Positions 38,436-47,954 of a stretch of DNA of 64,000 nt are shown here, piece by piece. Within the stretch, counting starts at the first letter, position 1. Each line of letters begins with the position of its first letter. The translations under genes were made by a program, and so were the position numbers. The notes beneath the pieces are model-generated. The model worked only from the letters and a program-made list of their open reading frames with translations. It did not search any database and was not told the DNA's origin. Origin of the DNA: Melaminivora suipulveris (lineage in GTDB: Bacteria; Pseudomonadota; Gammaproteobacteria; Burkholderiales; Burkholderiaceae_C); the NCBI RefSeq assembly GCF_003008575.1, contig NZ_CP027667.1, forward strand, positions 2,380,001 through 2,444,000, read 5' to 3'.

Positions 38436-40154
38436 TCACTTCATGATCTTGAAGGTCCAGACGGAGCCACCCTGCTCCAGGAAGTTGACCTTCTTGGCCA
38501 CTTCGCCGCCCCACAGCGGAACGGCGCCGCCCCAGCCGGAGACCACGCTCAGGTACTGCTCGCCGTCCTGCGTCCAGGTGACCGGGGGCGCGACGACGCC
38601 CGAGCCGGTCTGGAACTCCCACACCACCTTGCCGCTCTTGGCGTCGGCGGCCTTCAGAAAGCCCTCGGGCGTGCCCCAGAAGACCAGGTCCCCGGCAACC
38701 AGCACGCCGCCCCACAGGGGTGCCTCGTTCTTGACTTCCCAGGCGACCTTGCCCGTCTTGGGGTCGATGGCGCGCAGCGAGCCGATGTAGTCCTCGAACA
38801 GCGGCTTGATGGTGAAGCCCGCGCCCAGGAAGGCGGCGCCCTTCTTGTAGGTGATGGGTTCGTTCCAGATTTCCATGCCCCACTCATTGGTCGGCACGTA
38901 GAACAGCCCGGTCTTGGGGCTGTAGGCCATGGGCATCTGGTTCTTGCCGCCCAGAAAGCCCGGCGCGGCAAAGACCGACTTGCCCTTCTTGCCATCGGCA
39001 TCCTGGGCCGTGGGGTCGCCGGGGCGGTTGTCGGCGACGAAGTTGGGCCGGCCGGTTTTCAGGTCGATGCCCGTGGCCCAGGTCACTTTTTGCACGAACG
39101 GGAAGGCGTTGACCAGCTTGCCGTTGGCCGCATCCATGACGTAGAAGAAGCCGTTGCGGTCGGCCTTGGCGCCCACGCGCTTGCCGTCCATGTCGAAGGT
39201 GATGAGTTCGTTCACCCCGTCGTAGTCCCAGCCGTCGTTGGGCGTGGACTGGTAGTGCCAGACGATCTTGCCGGTCTTGATGTCCAGCGCCAGGGTCGAG
39301 GCCGAGTACAGGTTGTCGCCCTTGCGCACGTGGCTGTTCCAGGGGCCGGGGTTGCTGGTGCCGATGTAGGCCAGGCCGGTCTTGGGGTCGTAGCTGCCGC
39401 CCAGCCAGGTCGAGGCGCCGCCGGTCTTCCAGGTCTCGCCCGGCCAGGTCGCGTTGAGGGTGCCGGTGAGGCCGTTTTCCTTGCCGTCCTTGTAGCCCAT
39501 GTGGCCTTCCACGGTCGGGCGTGTCCACAGCAGCTTGCCGGTCTTGGCGTCGCGCGCGTCCACGCGCCCGACCACGCCGAACTCGCCGCCGGAGTTGCCG
39601 GTAATGACCATGCCGTCGACCACCAGCGGCGCGGCGGTGTAGCTGTAGCCGGCCTGGTAGTCGTCGATCTTCTCGCGCCACACGACCTTGCCGGTGTCCT
39701 GGTTCAACGCCACCAGTTGCGCGTCCAGAGTGCCGAAGATCACCAGGTTGTCATAAAGCGCCGCGCCGCGGTTGACCACGTCGCAGCAGGGCATGATGCC
39801 CTCGGGCAGACGGTGTTCGTACTTCCACAGCTTCTTGCCGGTCCTGGAGTCCAGGGCGAAGATGCGCGAGTACGAGGCCGTGACGAACATCTTGCCGTTG
39901 TGGATCAGCGGCTGGCTTTCCTGGCCGCGCTGCTTCTCGCCGCCGAACGACATGGCCCAGACGGGCGTGAGGCGCTTGATGTTGCCTTCGTTGATGCCGG
40001 TCAGAGGGGAAAAACGCTGGCCCTGAGTGCCCATGCCCCAGGTCAGCACGTCGTCCGCCGTGTTGGCGTCGTCGTGGATCATCTTGTCGGTCACGACCGC
40101 GCCGGCCTGGCTGGCAGCGAACACGACCAACAAACTCAATAGCGTGCGTTTCAT
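38436..40154 (-). CDS. PQQ-dependent alcohol dehydrogenase, lanthanide-type signature
   Basis: 572 residues with a signal peptide ([15 protein letters not shown]). Eight-bladed quinoprotein oxidising alcohols in the periplasm. The vicinal cysteines that cover PQQ are C123-C124 in [12 protein letters not shown]. Metal ligands are E191 in [10 protein letters not shown] and N268 in TSNPGPWN. The catalytic aspartate is D310 in [11 protein letters not shown], and the residue two on is a second aspartate (D312), the extra ligand found in XoxF, ExaF and PedH but absent from calcium enzymes. No cytochrome domain is attached, so it is a type I enzyme that uses a separate cytochrome c. TAGGAGA precedes the ATG and a sigma-54 promoter lies about 100 bp upstream. 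Confidence 0.93.
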   Translation of the reverse strand: MKRTLLSLLVVFAASQAGAVVTDKMIHDDANTADDVLTWGMGTQGQRFSPLTGINEGNIKRLTPVWAMSFGGEKQRGQESQPLIHNGKMFVTASYSRIFALDSRTGKKLWKYEHRLPEGIMPCCDVVNRGAALYDNLVIFGTLDAQLVALNQDTGKVVWREKIDDYQAGYSYTAAPLVVDGMVITGNSGGEFGVVGRVDARDAKTGKLLWTRPTVEGHMGYKDGKENGLTGTLNATWPGETWKTGGASTWLGGSYDPKTGLAYIGTSNPGPWNSHVRKGDNLYSASTLALDIKTGKIVWHYQSTPNDGWDYDGVNELITFDMDGKRVGAKADRNGFFYVMDAANGKLVNAFPFVQKVTWATGIDLKTGRPNFVADNRPGDPTAQDADGKKGKSVFAAPGFLGGKNQMPMAYSPKTGLFYVPTNEWGMEIWNEPITYKKGAAFLGAGFTIKPLFEDYIGSLRAIDPKTGKVAWEVKNEAPLWGGVLVAGDLVFWGTPEGFLKAADAKSGKVVWEFQTGSGVVAPPVTWTQDGEQYLSVVSGWGGAVPLWGGEVAKKVNFLEQGGSVWTFKIMK

Positions 40155-40254
40155 CGTCTGTCTCCTAGGTTGTGAGAAAAGCCATGTCTGCGCCCCATGC
40201 CCAGACTCCGCGCAACCGCCCTGTCCGGCGTGAAACTTTTGGCTCGTGTCACTG

Positions 40255-40270
40255 CGCAATATCTGTGCCA
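40255..40270 (-). promoter_or_regulatory. Sigma-54 promoter of the PQQ alcohol dehydrogenase
   Basis: On the minus strand TGGCACAGATATTGCG: GG and GC are 10 bp apart and TGGCAC/TTGC are exact. It lies 101 bp before the dehydrogenase start in a 229-bp gap (40155-40383) that holds no gene. Confidence 0.85.
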
Positions 40271-40383
40271 TCGAGCGCACAGACGCAACCGGAGGCGCGG
40301 CGCTGTTGCAACGCCTTGCCCAGGCCGGGCAGGCTGCTCCAAAAGGCAACAACGGGTGGGAAAGTGCCGCGCCGCCGCCGCGC

Positions 40384-41376
40384 TCAGCGCGCGGCCGCGG
40401 GCGGATGCGCCAGCGCGCGACGCTCGTACGCGGGGTACCACTGCACCAGGCTGCGCTGCAGCTCCGCCGGCTGCGCCGCCCAACGCGCGAAGCGCGGCGG
40501 CACCGGCGTGCGCAGCAGTTCGCTCAGATCGACGCCCTGCTGCGCGCTGTCGTTCAGGAAGCCGGTCAGCCATTGCAGCCAGTCCCGCGTCTGGGCGATG
40601 CCCTCAAGGCCCCGCGCGACCGGCCCGTGGCTGGGCACCAGCAGCTTGAAACGGCCCTGGCCGCGCCATTGGTCCAGCGTGTCCAGGCTGCGCAGCCAGC
40701 GCTCGGGGTCGGCATGCGGTGTGGTTGGCACCCGTTCGGCAAAGACCAGGCCACCGGCGAACAGCACGCCGGTGGACGTGTCCAGCAGCACCAGGTCGTC
40801 CTGCGTGTGGCCTTGCAGGCGGTGCAGCTGCAGCGTGTGCGAGCCCAGGGTGAAGGTGCCGGGCTGCAGCGCCTCCCGCGCGGCAGTGGGCTCGGTTCCC
40901 TTCATCCAGTCGCCGCACAGGCGGTACAGGTTGTCGGCATAGCCGCCGCCTTCGGCGCGCATGCCGGAGATGCTGCCCGCGAGAGCTTGCACCGGCACGT
41001 CGCCCCAGGCCTGGTTGCCGAAGAAATAGTCGGGGTGCAGGTTGAGGTTGAGCACGCGGCGTACGGGCTGCGCCGTGACGGCGGCGATCGCCCGGCGCTG
41101 CTGCTCGCCGTACAGGCGCGAAGGTCCGGTGTTGATGACCACTACCCCATCGCCGGTGTCGATGAACGCGGTGTTGATGATGTTGCAACCGTTGGCCGGC
41201 GCGAAATCGGCCACCGCGCCCTCGATGACCCAGGTGCCGGGGGCAATCTGGCGCGGCTGCAGGCGGTAGTCATGAGTCGCCGGGTCGGGCCGGGCACCGG
41301 CGTGCGCGGGGGCCTGCGCCGGGACGCCAAAGGCGCAGGCCATGGCCAGCAGCGCGGCGGCAGCGGCGGCCCTCAT
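40384..41376 (-). CDS. MBL-fold protein, quinoprotein relay-system type
   Basis: 330 residues with a signal peptide ([15 protein letters not shown]). Metallo-beta-lactamase fold as in the zinc-metallohydrolase family that accompanies PQQ dehydrogenases and SoxYZ-like carriers. The usual HxHxDH zinc motif reads [12 protein letters not shown]: the first histidine is Asn and the last is Tyr, while later ligands seem intact ([20 protein letters not shown]). So a normal two-zinc site is doubtful. It overlaps the SoxYZ-like gene by ATGA. Role in electron or sulfur relay of the quinoprotein system is family-level knowledge only. Confidence 0.82.
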   Translation of the reverse strand: MRAAAAAALLAMACAFGVPAQAPAHAGARPDPATHDYRLQPRQIAPGTWVIEGAVADFAPANGCNIINTAFIDTGDGVVVINTGPSRLYGEQQRRAIAAVTAQPVRRVLNLNLHPDYFFGNQAWGDVPVQALAGSISGMRAEGGGYADNLYRLCGDWMKGTEPTAAREALQPGTFTLGSHTLQLHRLQGHTQDDLVLLDTSTGVLFAGGLVFAERVPTTPHADPERWLRSLDTLDQWRGQGRFKLLVPSHGPVARGLEGIAQTRDWLQWLTGFLNDSAQQGVDLSELLRTPVPPRFARWAAQPAELQRSLVQWYPAYERRALAHPPAAAR

Positions 41377-42161
41377 GCGCGCACCTGCGCGTCGATGCGG
41401 TTGCCGTTGTTGTCCTGGCCGACCAGGCGGAAGATCTTGGCGCCCGGCACCGGCATCTCGAAGGTGATCAGGGGGTTTTCCGAGACCGGCTCGCGTGGCT
41501 GCAGGCGCCACCAGGGCTCGCCAGCCGCGTCGAGCAGTTCGAGCTGCTCGATGTACAGCGCCGGCACGCCGGCCACCAGGCCGGTGTCCATGGGGTGCAT
41601 GATCTGCAGCCGCAGGCGCCGGGTGCCGGCCGCGACGTTGCTGAAAAAGCGCGCGTGCACCTGGTTCAGGGTCTTGCTCCACGAGCCGTCGGCGCGCGTC
41701 ACGCCGGGCACCGTGCAGCCGCCGCCGGCCGCCTGCGTCATGGCGCCGCCCACGTGCCAGTGCCCATCGCGCGTCTGCACCAGGCAGCGTATCGGCGAGG
41801 CCTGTTCCAGCCGGATGCGAAACGCCAGCAGCGGCAGCGCGCGCAGCGGCTCGAAACTGAGCACCTCCCGGATGGGGTTGCGATCCGCCACCACGACCAT
41901 GCGCGCCACGCCGCCGCCCTGCGCCTGCAGGGCCCGCGCATCCACCTGCAGCGGCACGTTCAGGGCGTCGTCGGCAAAGGCCGGCGTGTGCACCAGCACC
42001 TCGTCGGTGAAACGCAGGGGCGCGTCCTGGGCGTACTGCTTGCGCAGATCCGGCCACTGCATGGAGCCCAGCGGGTCGCCGCCCGTGGGATCGTCGGTTT
42101 TCGCCCATGCGCCGGCCGCCGTGCCTGCCAATACGCCCCACAGGATCTTGCGTCTGTCCAT
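41373..42161 (-). CDS. Quinoprotein-associated SoxYZ-like carrier protein
   Basis: 262 residues with an export signal (RRKILWGVLAGTAAGAWA). An N-terminal SoxY-like part (DEVLVHTPAFADDALNVPLQ) holds a glycine-rich cysteine, AAGGGCTVPG, and a C-terminal SoxZ-like immunoglobulin fold follows (LQIMHPMDTGL, NPLITFEMPVPG). SoxYZ carries sulfur intermediates; the fused quinoprotein-associated version is known only from its genome context with PQQ enzymes. Co-translated with the MBL-fold gene (ATGA overlap). Confidence 0.85.
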   Translation of the reverse strand: MDRRKILWGVLAGTAAGAWAKTDDPTGGDPLGSMQWPDLRKQYAQDAPLRFTDEVLVHTPAFADDALNVPLQVDARALQAQGGGVARMVVVADRNPIREVLSFEPLRALPLLAFRIRLEQASPIRCLVQTRDGHWHVGGAMTQAAGGGCTVPGVTRADGSWSKTLNQVHARFFSNVAAGTRRLRLQIMHPMDTGLVAGVPALYIEQLELLDAAGEPWWRLQPREPVSENPLITFEMPVPGAKIFRLVGQDNNGNRIDAQVRA

Positions 42162-42199
42162 CACCGTTGCCTCCTCGCGTCTGTGCGGCAAACGCGCCG

Positions 42200-43381
42200 T
42201 CACTGGCGGGGCGCTGCCGCCGGGCAGCCGCCGCTGGCGGCGGCCTCGCCCAGGGGACTCATGGCGGCCACCGCGTCGCCGTGCGACAGCAGCACCGGCT
42301 GGCGCAGCTGGCCATCCCCAGGCCGGAACGCCAGGCGCTGGCCCTTGAAGCCGTCGAGAAACACCATGCCACTGCGCAGGCTTTGCAACTGCTGCGCGCT
42401 GCCGGACTGGGGTGCCTGCACGAGCGCCGCGACCACGGCCTTGCCGGCCATCCAGGCGGACCAGTCGGCGCCCTGCATGGGGCGCTGCGCGAGCTTGCGA
42501 AAGCGGCGATTGAGCTGCATGCCGCCATAGCGTTGCCACTGCGGGTGCCAGGCCTGCGCGACCAGTCCCGCTGCGCCCACCACCGGCCGGGGCCACTGTG
42601 TGGCATAGGGCACGCTGCGGGCGAACTCGCCATCGCTGTCCAGCACGGCGACGACGTCGTGGCCCGGCTCGCCGGTGAGCTTGCGCACGTTGGCCAGGTC
42701 GCGCTCGGCGCCTTCGCCGCCGAGCTTGAAACCGCGGGTGGCCACGGTGTGCAAACCATGGTCCTGCGCGGCGCGCGCCCAGGCCGCGCCGAGGGCGGCG
42801 TCCTGCGGCAACGGGCCTTGCAGCACCAGCACCTTGCGCCATTGCCGCCCGGCAAGGAATTGCGCCAGCGCGTCAGCCTCCATTTGCTGGCTGGGCGCCG
42901 TGTGCAGCAGGTTGGGATGGCAGCCGCCGGTGCGCAGGTCGTCGTCGGGCAAAGCGGTGTTGAAGACCATGGCCGCGCCCAGGCCGTCTTCGGCGCCGCG
43001 CACCAGGGCGCGCAGCGCCGGCGGCGGCAGGTCGGCGACGATGTGCGCCACCTGCTCGGCCTGCAACTGCCGCAGCGCATCGGCAACGGCCTCGGCGCCG
43101 GACAGCAGCACCTCGCGCACCTGCAGCTCGATGCCGGCGTCGCGCAGCTCCAGCTCTGAATCCTCCACTGCCAGCTGCACGCCTTCCAGGGCCCGGCCCT
43201 GCGGCTGGCCGGGGTAGGCCAGTTCCAGGCGCCGCTTGGCATAACGCGCGTCGTCGGCCTGGGAGACGACGACCAGCGTGACCTTGCGCGCGGCCGCTGC
43301 CGGCAGCGCCACAGCGCAGGCCAGGCCCGCCCCCAGCGCCAGCGCGCCCAGCGCCCGCCCGCCCAGCGCCCGCCTCCTCAT
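42200..43381 (-). CDS. Periplasmic binding protein of the PQQ alcohol-dehydrogenase system
   Basis: 393 residues. Signal peptide (ALGALALGAGLACAVALPAAA), then a type I periplasmic-binding fold (branched-chain-amino-acid/receptor type: VTLVVVSQADDARYAKRR, LQVREVLLSGAEAVADALRQL, HIVADLPPPALRALV). Orphan binding proteins of this kind recur in PQQ alcohol dehydrogenase clusters; no ABC permease is present. The ATG overlaps the stop of the beta-propeller gene (ATGA). Ligand and function are unknown. Confidence 0.82.
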   Translation of the reverse strand: MRRRALGGRALGALALGAGLACAVALPAAAARKVTLVVVSQADDARYAKRRLELAYPGQPQGRALEGVQLAVEDSELELRDAGIELQVREVLLSGAEAVADALRQLQAEQVAHIVADLPPPALRALVRGAEDGLGAAMVFNTALPDDDLRTGGCHPNLLHTAPSQQMEADALAQFLAGRQWRKVLVLQGPLPQDAALGAAWARAAQDHGLHTVATRGFKLGGEGAERDLANVRKLTGEPGHDVVAVLDSDGEFARSVPYATQWPRPVVGAAGLVAQAWHPQWQRYGGMQLNRRFRKLAQRPMQGADWSAWMAGKAVVAALVQAPQSGSAQQLQSLRSGMVFLDGFKGQRLAFRPGDGQLRQPVLLSHGDAVAAMSPLGEAAASGGCPAAAPRQ

Positions 43382-44388
43382 GGCTGGACCAGGACGCTGG
43401 AGGGCGTGCGCCCCGTGGGCACGGTGCGCAGCGCCTTGGCGGCCTGGGTGTCGATCAGCGTCATTTCGTCGGACAGGCCGTTGGCCACGTAGAGCGTCTT
43501 GCCGTCCGGGTGCATGGCCAGGCCCCAGGCGCGTCGGCCCACCGGCACCTGGTGCAGCACGGTCTTCTTCGCCGCGTCGACCTGCGCCACGCGGTTGGCG
43601 CGGCCCATGCCGACCCAGATGCTGGCGCCATCGGGGCTGGCGGCCATGCCGACCGGCGTGACGTCGGTCGCCGGCACGCCCTGCGCCACCAGCGCGATCT
43701 TGTGCGTGACCTCGTGGCTGGCGGTGTCGACCACCGCCACCGAAGCCTCCAGTTCGTTGGTAACCCACAGCTCGCGTCCACCGGCGGCCAGCAGCAGGCG
43801 GCGCGGGCGCTTGCCGGTCTTGATGGTCTTGACGACCTTTTTTTGCGCCAGATCGACCAGGTGCACCGAGTCCGCCGCCTCCGAGGTGACATAGGCGAAG
43901 CGGCCATCGGGCATGACCAGCACACCCTCGGGCTCCTTGCCGGTGGCGACCTGGAACAGCGGCTTTCGGCTGGCGATGTCGTAGGCCGCCAGCACGTTGT
44001 CGTCCTCGATCGAGACGTAGGCGGTCTTGCCGTCCGGGCTGAGGTCGAAGATCTCCGGGCTCTCGCCCACCGCGATGGTGGCGGCCAGCTTGCCCGCGGC
44101 CAGATCGACGATGCCCAGCTGATCGCTGTCTCCGCAGCTGACGATGATCTGCGTGTGGCCGGGCAGGAACATCATGTGGCGCGGGCGCTTGCAGACCTCG
44201 ATGTCGCCCAGGCGGTCGCCACGGGTGTTGAAGACGTGCAGTTTGTGGTCCTTCTCGGACGACACGTAGACCCGGTCGGGCACCGGCGCGGCCTGTGCGG
44301 CGCCAGCCAGAAGCAGGGCGGACAGGGCTGTCCGGGCAAGGGCGCCGCGGCGCGGCGGTCGTTTCATCGTCGGGGCGTGGCGTGCCAT
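43378..44388 (-). CDS. PQQ-associated YVTN beta-propeller protein
   Basis: 336 residues. Signal peptide (ALARTALSALLLAGAAQA), then about seven YVTN-type blades (DRVYVSSEKDHKLHVFNT, GKTAYVSIEDDNVLAAYD, GRFAYVTSEAADSVHLVD, GRELWVTNELEASVAVVD, GKTLYVANGLSDEMTLID). Matches the PQQ-dependent-catabolism-associated propeller family. An upstream in-frame ATG (44433) is discarded because it falls in the sigma-54 promoter; the ATG at 44388 has GGAGAG just upstream. First gene of the operon running to the MBL-fold gene. Confidence 0.88.
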   Translation of the reverse strand: MARHAPTMKRPPRRGALARTALSALLLAGAAQAAPVPDRVYVSSEKDHKLHVFNTRGDRLGDIEVCKRPRHMMFLPGHTQIIVSCGDSDQLGIVDLAAGKLAATIAVGESPEIFDLSPDGKTAYVSIEDDNVLAAYDIASRKPLFQVATGKEPEGVLVMPDGRFAYVTSEAADSVHLVDLAQKKVVKTIKTGKRPRRLLLAAGGRELWVTNELEASVAVVDTASHEVTHKIALVAQGVPATDVTPVGMAASPDGASIWVGMGRANRVAQVDAAKKTVLHQVPVGRRAWGLAMHPDGKTLYVANGLSDEMTLIDTQAAKALRTVPTGRTPSSVLVQP

Positions 44389-44428
44389 GGGGTGTCTCTC
44401 CGGTGTTGTGGCGGGTGCGCGCAGGCCA

Positions 44429-44444
44429 TACAAGTTCCGTGCCC
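44429..44444 (-). promoter_or_regulatory. Sigma-54 promoter of the propeller operon
   Basis: On the minus strand GGGCACGGAACTTGTA: GG-N10-GT, consensus except T for C at -12. Nearly identical to the site at 51838 (TGGCACGAACTTTGTA). It is 40 bp before the propeller start and just after the cytochrome b561 stop. Confidence 0.7.
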
Positions 44445-44454
44445 GCAGCGCCGC

Positions 44455-44994
44455 TCAGCGCGGGGGGGCCGCGCGCATGCGCTGCAGCAGGGGTTCGCGC
44501 AGGACGAACTGGTGGTAGGCGAAGGCCGCCAGGTGCAGCGCGATGAGCCCGATCAGCGCCATCGCCGACCAGTAGTGCACGCTGCTGAGCAATTCCTTGG
44601 CGCCATCCCAGCGCGCGGCCAGCGTCGGCAGGCGCAGGCCGAAGAACCGGATGGGGTAGCCCGAGTACACCGAGCCGAGGAAACCTGACAGGGGCATCGC
44701 CAGCATCAGCGCGTACAACAGGGCGTGCGTGCCGCGCGCCGCCCGCTGCAGGGCTGGCGCCTGCGGCAGCGGCGCCACGCGTGGGCGCAGCAGCGCCCAG
44801 GCCAGGCGCAGCACGATGAGCAGGCCCAGCACCATGCCCCAGGATTTGTGCACGTTGAACCAGGAAGCGCGCAGGCCGGTGCCGTCCTTGGGCAGGCCGA
44901 TCATCCACAGGCCCAGGGCGATCTGTCCCAGGAGCAAAAGCGCCATGAGCCAATGCAGGGCGCGGGAGACGCGGTCGTAGCGGGCGTGTGTCAC
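44455..44994 (-). CDS. Cytochrome b561
   Basis: 179 residues with four membrane helices and the heme-ligating histidines of the cyt_B561 family (RALHWLMALLLLGQIALG, NVHKSWGMVLGLL, THALLYALMLAMPLSG, SVHYWSAMALIGLIALH). Diheme membrane electron carrier, here probably linking quinone and periplasmic cytochromes or scavenging superoxide as in CybB. GTG start at 44994, 20 bp after the stop of the sigma-54 activator gene, so likely co-transcribed with it. Confidence 0.9.
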   Translation of the reverse strand: MTHARYDRVSRALHWLMALLLLGQIALGLWMIGLPKDGTGLRASWFNVHKSWGMVLGLLIVLRLAWALLRPRVAPLPQAPALQRAARGTHALLYALMLAMPLSGFLGSVYSGYPIRFFGLRLPTLAARWDGAKELLSSVHYWSAMALIGLIALHLAAFAYHQFVLREPLLQRMRAAPPR

Positions 44995-45013
44995 GTCAGG
45001 GCTCCGGCCGCCG

Positions 45014-47023
45014 TCAGTCGAGCAGATCGGGCGGCAGCAGGTTCTTCTTGCGGTAGATGGTGTTGCGCGAAACGCCCAGGGCCTTGGCCGCCGCCGAGAC
45101 GTTGCCCTTGTGCAGACGCAACATCTGTGCCATGGCGTGGATGGCGACGTCCTGCAGGCGTTGGCCGGCCTCGTCGGCTTCGTCCAGGTCGCCGCCGGGC
45201 GCGGCGGCATGAACCGCCGGCGCGACGGGTGCCTGCGGGCGCAGCGGCGCGCCGGCTCCGGACGCGGGCGGGGCGTGTACTTCGTCGAGAAAATCGTCCG
45301 GCAGATGCTCCAGGGACACGGCGCTTCCTTCGTCGACCATCACGCAGGCGGTGCGCAGCAGGTTGTGCAGCTGGCGCACGTTGCCGGGCCAGTGGTAGCG
45401 CTGCAGCAGCGCCATGACCTCGGGGGCGATGCGCACAGGCTGGCCGCGCTCGCGCAGTGCCTTGAGCACTTTCTGCACCACCGCCTGGAAGTCGCTGCGC
45501 TCGCGCAGCGCCGGCAGTCGCACCACCAGGCCGTTCAGGCGGTAGTACAGGTCCTCGCGGAATTCGCCGCTGGCGATCAGCTCCTTGAGGTTCTTGTGCG
45601 TGGCGCTGATGACGGTGACGTCGACCTCGATCTCCTTGCCCGCGCCCAGCGGGCTGATGCGCCGCTCCTGCAGCACGCGCAGCAGCCGCGCCTGCAGGTG
45701 GCGCGGCATGTCGCCGATCTCGTCCAGGAACAGCGTGCCGCCGTGCGCCTGCTGGATCTTGCCCATGGCGCCCTTCTTGCGCGCGCCGGTGAAGGCGCCC
45801 TCCTCGTAGCCGAACAGCTCGGCCTCGATCAGCGTGTCCGGGATGGACGCACAGTTGACGGCCACGAAGGGCTGGCGCGCGCGCGCCGAATCGTTGTGGA
45901 TGGCCTGCGCCAGCAGATCCTTGCCGGTGCCGGTCTCGCCCAGGATCATGATCGGGATGTCGCGGTCGACCACCCGGCGCAGCTTGGCGATGACGCTGGC
46001 CAGCTGCTCGTCGCCCGTGTCCAGGTATTGCAGCGAGGACAGGTGCGGGCGGCGCGCCGGCGCCGGGCGCGGCTCGGCAGCGCCGGGGCGCGATGCGCCG
46101 CCCTCATCGAGGGGCGCCACCATGGGCGCAGCCCAGGGCCCGGCCGGGCGGATCTCGGTGCGGCACCACACGCTCACGCCGTTGTGCAGGCACAGGGAGC
46201 GCGGCGCCGTGCTGGGGCCGGAAAACAGCTCGAACAGCGCCGACATCGGCAGGTCGAACAGCGAGGAAAAAGTGTGCGCCTGCAGCGCATTGACCGACAG
46301 CCCGAACTGGAACTGCGCGCTGCGGTTGGCCGAGATGAAGCGCCCCTCGGGCGTGAACACCGCAATGCCCTCCACCAGCGTGCCCAGGAACTCCGGGCGC
46401 GAATGGAAGTGCAACCGCACGGCTTTGGGAAAGCTGGCGGCGAACATCTGGTTTTCGATCATCTGCGCCGACATGCGCACCAGCGCCAGCGTGTGCTGGT
46501 GGTAGCTGCGGTGGTCGCCCGAGACATCCAGCGCGCCGATGAGCTGGCCCTGCGGCGCGAAGATGGGCGCGCACGAGCAGGTCAGCGCCTGGTTGGCGCG
46601 CATGTAGTGCTGCGCGCCGTGCACGGTGACGGCCTCCTGCTCGGCCAGCGCGGTGCCGACGGCGTTGGTGCCGCGCGCCTGCTCGGACCAGTCGACCCCC
46701 GGCATCAGCGCCACGTTGGAGGCTTTTTCCAGAAAGTCGCTGTCGCCCTTGGAGTGCAGCACCAGACCCTGCGCCGAGGTCAGCACCACCATGCTGTGGG
46801 TGTTGGCGATCTGTTCGTACAGCGTCTCCATGACGGGTACCGCGTGCTGGAACAGAAAGCGGCTTTCCTCCAGCGCCGCGCTCAGCTCGCCCTTGCCGAC
46901 ACGCGCGTAGTCCGGCTTGTCCTCCAGCGCGACGCCGAAGGCCCGCGAGCGCGCGTGCGCCTTGTCGATCAGGCTGTGGTCCTGGGCCGGCGATTCCGCG
47001 CGGCCGAGAGCTTGGCTGTGCAT
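45014..47023 (-). CDS. AcoR-type sigma-54-dependent transcription activator
   Basis: 669 residues: N-terminal GAF sensor (about 60-250), a PAS-like middle, AAA+ domain (about 330-560) with Walker A GETGTGKD, the sigma-54 contact loop [10 protein letters not shown] and Walker [11 protein letters not shown], and a C-terminal Fis-type helix-turn-helix ([20 protein letters not shown]). AcoR relatives control acetoin, alcohol and propane metabolism. It stands among five sigma-54 promoters of the quinoprotein genes and is their likely activator. The ATG at 47023 follows AGGAGA; upstream ATGs at 47113 and 47083 have weaker support. Divergent from the cytochrome c550 gene. Confidence 0.93.
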   Translation of the reverse strand: MHSQALGRAESPAQDHSLIDKAHARSRAFGVALEDKPDYARVGKGELSAALEESRFLFQHAVPVMETLYEQIANTHSMVVLTSAQGLVLHSKGDSDFLEKASNVALMPGVDWSEQARGTNAVGTALAEQEAVTVHGAQHYMRANQALTCSCAPIFAPQGQLIGALDVSGDHRSYHQHTLALVRMSAQMIENQMFAASFPKAVRLHFHSRPEFLGTLVEGIAVFTPEGRFISANRSAQFQFGLSVNALQAHTFSSLFDLPMSALFELFSGPSTAPRSLCLHNGVSVWCRTEIRPAGPWAAPMVAPLDEGGASRPGAAEPRPAPARRPHLSSLQYLDTGDEQLASVIAKLRRVVDRDIPIMILGETGTGKDLLAQAIHNDSARARQPFVAVNCASIPDTLIEAELFGYEEGAFTGARKKGAMGKIQQAHGGTLFLDEIGDMPRHLQARLLRVLQERRISPLGAGKEIEVDVTVISATHKNLKELIASGEFREDLYYRLNGLVVRLPALRERSDFQAVVQKVLKALRERGQPVRIAPEVMALLQRYHWPGNVRQLHNLLRTACVMVDEGSAVSLEHLPDDFLDEVHAPPASGAGAPLRPQAPVAPAVHAAAPGGDLDEADEAGQRLQDVAIHAMAQMLRLHKGNVSAAAKALGVSRNTIYRKKNLLPPDLLD

Positions 47024-47092
47024 GGTGTCTCCTGCTGCGGGGCCGAAGCCCCGGCACGTGGGGTCGGCCTGCGGTGGCCGCATGCCGGCTGA

Positions 47093-47108
47093 CTTGATTT
47101 GCGTCAAG
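47093..47108. promoter_or_regulatory. FNR/DNR-type palindrome between activator and cytochrome genes
   Basis: CTTGATTTGCGTCAAG contains TTGAT-N4-GTCAA, one mismatch from the FNR/ANR consensus TTGAT-N4-ATCAA. It lies 70 bp before the activator start and may couple the system to oxygen or nitrogen-oxide status. Same layout as the site at 28022. Confidence 0.55.
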
Positions 47109-47269
47109 TTCACGATTTCGCCAGTCTCGTGGCGGAGTCAGCGCCGTGCAAGGGGTGCAACCCCCTGGGTGTACGCTTTTGAAGCAAAAACCGGGCCACC
47201 TGCTCCAGGGGGTGCGGAGTGTTGCAGGCTGGAACACTGGGCGATGCCGCTGGCGCAGCGCGCGCGGCA

Positions 47270-47285
47270 TGGCCCGCATATTGCA
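47270..47285 (+). promoter_or_regulatory. Sigma-54 promoter of cytochrome c550
   Basis: TGGCCCGCATATTGCA matches TGGCACG-N4-TTGCA with GG-N10-GC. It lies 50 bp before the cytochrome start. An inverted repeat AGTGTT-N9-AACACT at 47218-47238 just upstream may be an activator site. Confidence 0.83.
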
Positions 47286-47335
47286 TGGCAGGGGCGATTC
47301 CAACCGCCTTGTACGCCCGATCCAGGAGACAACCC

Positions 47336-47821
47336 ATGCGACGATTCTTTCCGATGCGGCTTTCACGCAGCTTGCTGCTGTGGGCCAGCGCCACCTGCCT
47401 TGCCAGCGCCGCCCTGGCCCACGGCGACGTGGTGCCCCAGGCCGTGGACACCTCCACGCTGCCGCAGCTCGGCCCCAAATGGCTGGAGTCCAATCCCTAC
47501 AGCAAAGGCCCGGCGCACAAGGAGGCGCTGCGTATCGGCAGTTCGGCCTACAACCAGAACTGCGCGCGCTGCCACGGCCTGGAGGCCATCTCCGGCGGCA
47601 TCGCGCCCGACCTGCGCAAGTTCGACGAGGAGTGCACCGGCCTGGCCGACGCCGCCAAAAAGACCGCCTGCTTCAAGGAGATGGACGACTACTACGTCGG
47701 CACCGTGCGCCGCGGCCGCACGCGCGACGGCCGCGTGTACATGCCGCCCTTCGAGGGCACGCTGAGCCAGGAAGCGATCTGGGCCATCCGCACCTACCTT
47801 GAAGACCGCCGCGCGCCCTGA
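47336..47821 (+). CDS. Cytochrome c550, electron acceptor of the quinoprotein (PedF-like)
   Basis: 161 residues. Signal peptide ends in CLASAALAHG. One heme site, NCARCHGLEAISGG, and a probable methionine ligand in YMPPFEGTL. The disulfide-type cysteines CTGLADAAKKTACFKEMDD and the segment YYVGTVRRGRTRDGR are typical of cytochrome c550 that accepts electrons from PQQ ethanol dehydrogenases. CAGGAGA lies before the ATG at 47336. Driven by its own sigma-54 promoter. Confidence 0.92.
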   Translation: MRRFFPMRLSRSLLLWASATCLASAALAHGDVVPQAVDTSTLPQLGPKWLESNPYSKGPAHKEALRIGSSAYNQNCARCHGLEAISGGIAPDLRKFDEECTGLADAAKKTACFKEMDDYYVGTVRRGRTRDGRVYMPPFEGTLSQEAIWAIRTYLEDRRAP

Positions 47822-47870
47822 GGCCGCCAGCCGCCACCGGACTGCCGTACGCGCCCCTTGGCGGCTTATT

Positions 47871-47935
47871 TCAAGCCAAAACCGGCCTCAGTCGGCGTGT
47901 ATCAAGCGCACGCAGCTATCGAAATAATAGCTAAG
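47871..47935 (-). repeat. Dispersed repeat, copy 4
   Basis: Minus strand: TTAGCTATTATTTCGATAGC, later ACGCCGACTGAGGCCGG and TTTTGGC. Between the convergent cytochrome c550 and PqqU-like genes, where it could end transcription from the right. Confidence 0.78.
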
Positions 47936-47954
47936 TGCGCTGTTCGATTCGGGT

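Noticed and set aside
40238..40256. Plus-strand TTGGCTCGTGTCACTGC as a second sigma-54 promoter
   Set aside because: GG and GC are 11 bp apart instead of 10 and the site points away from a plausible gene.
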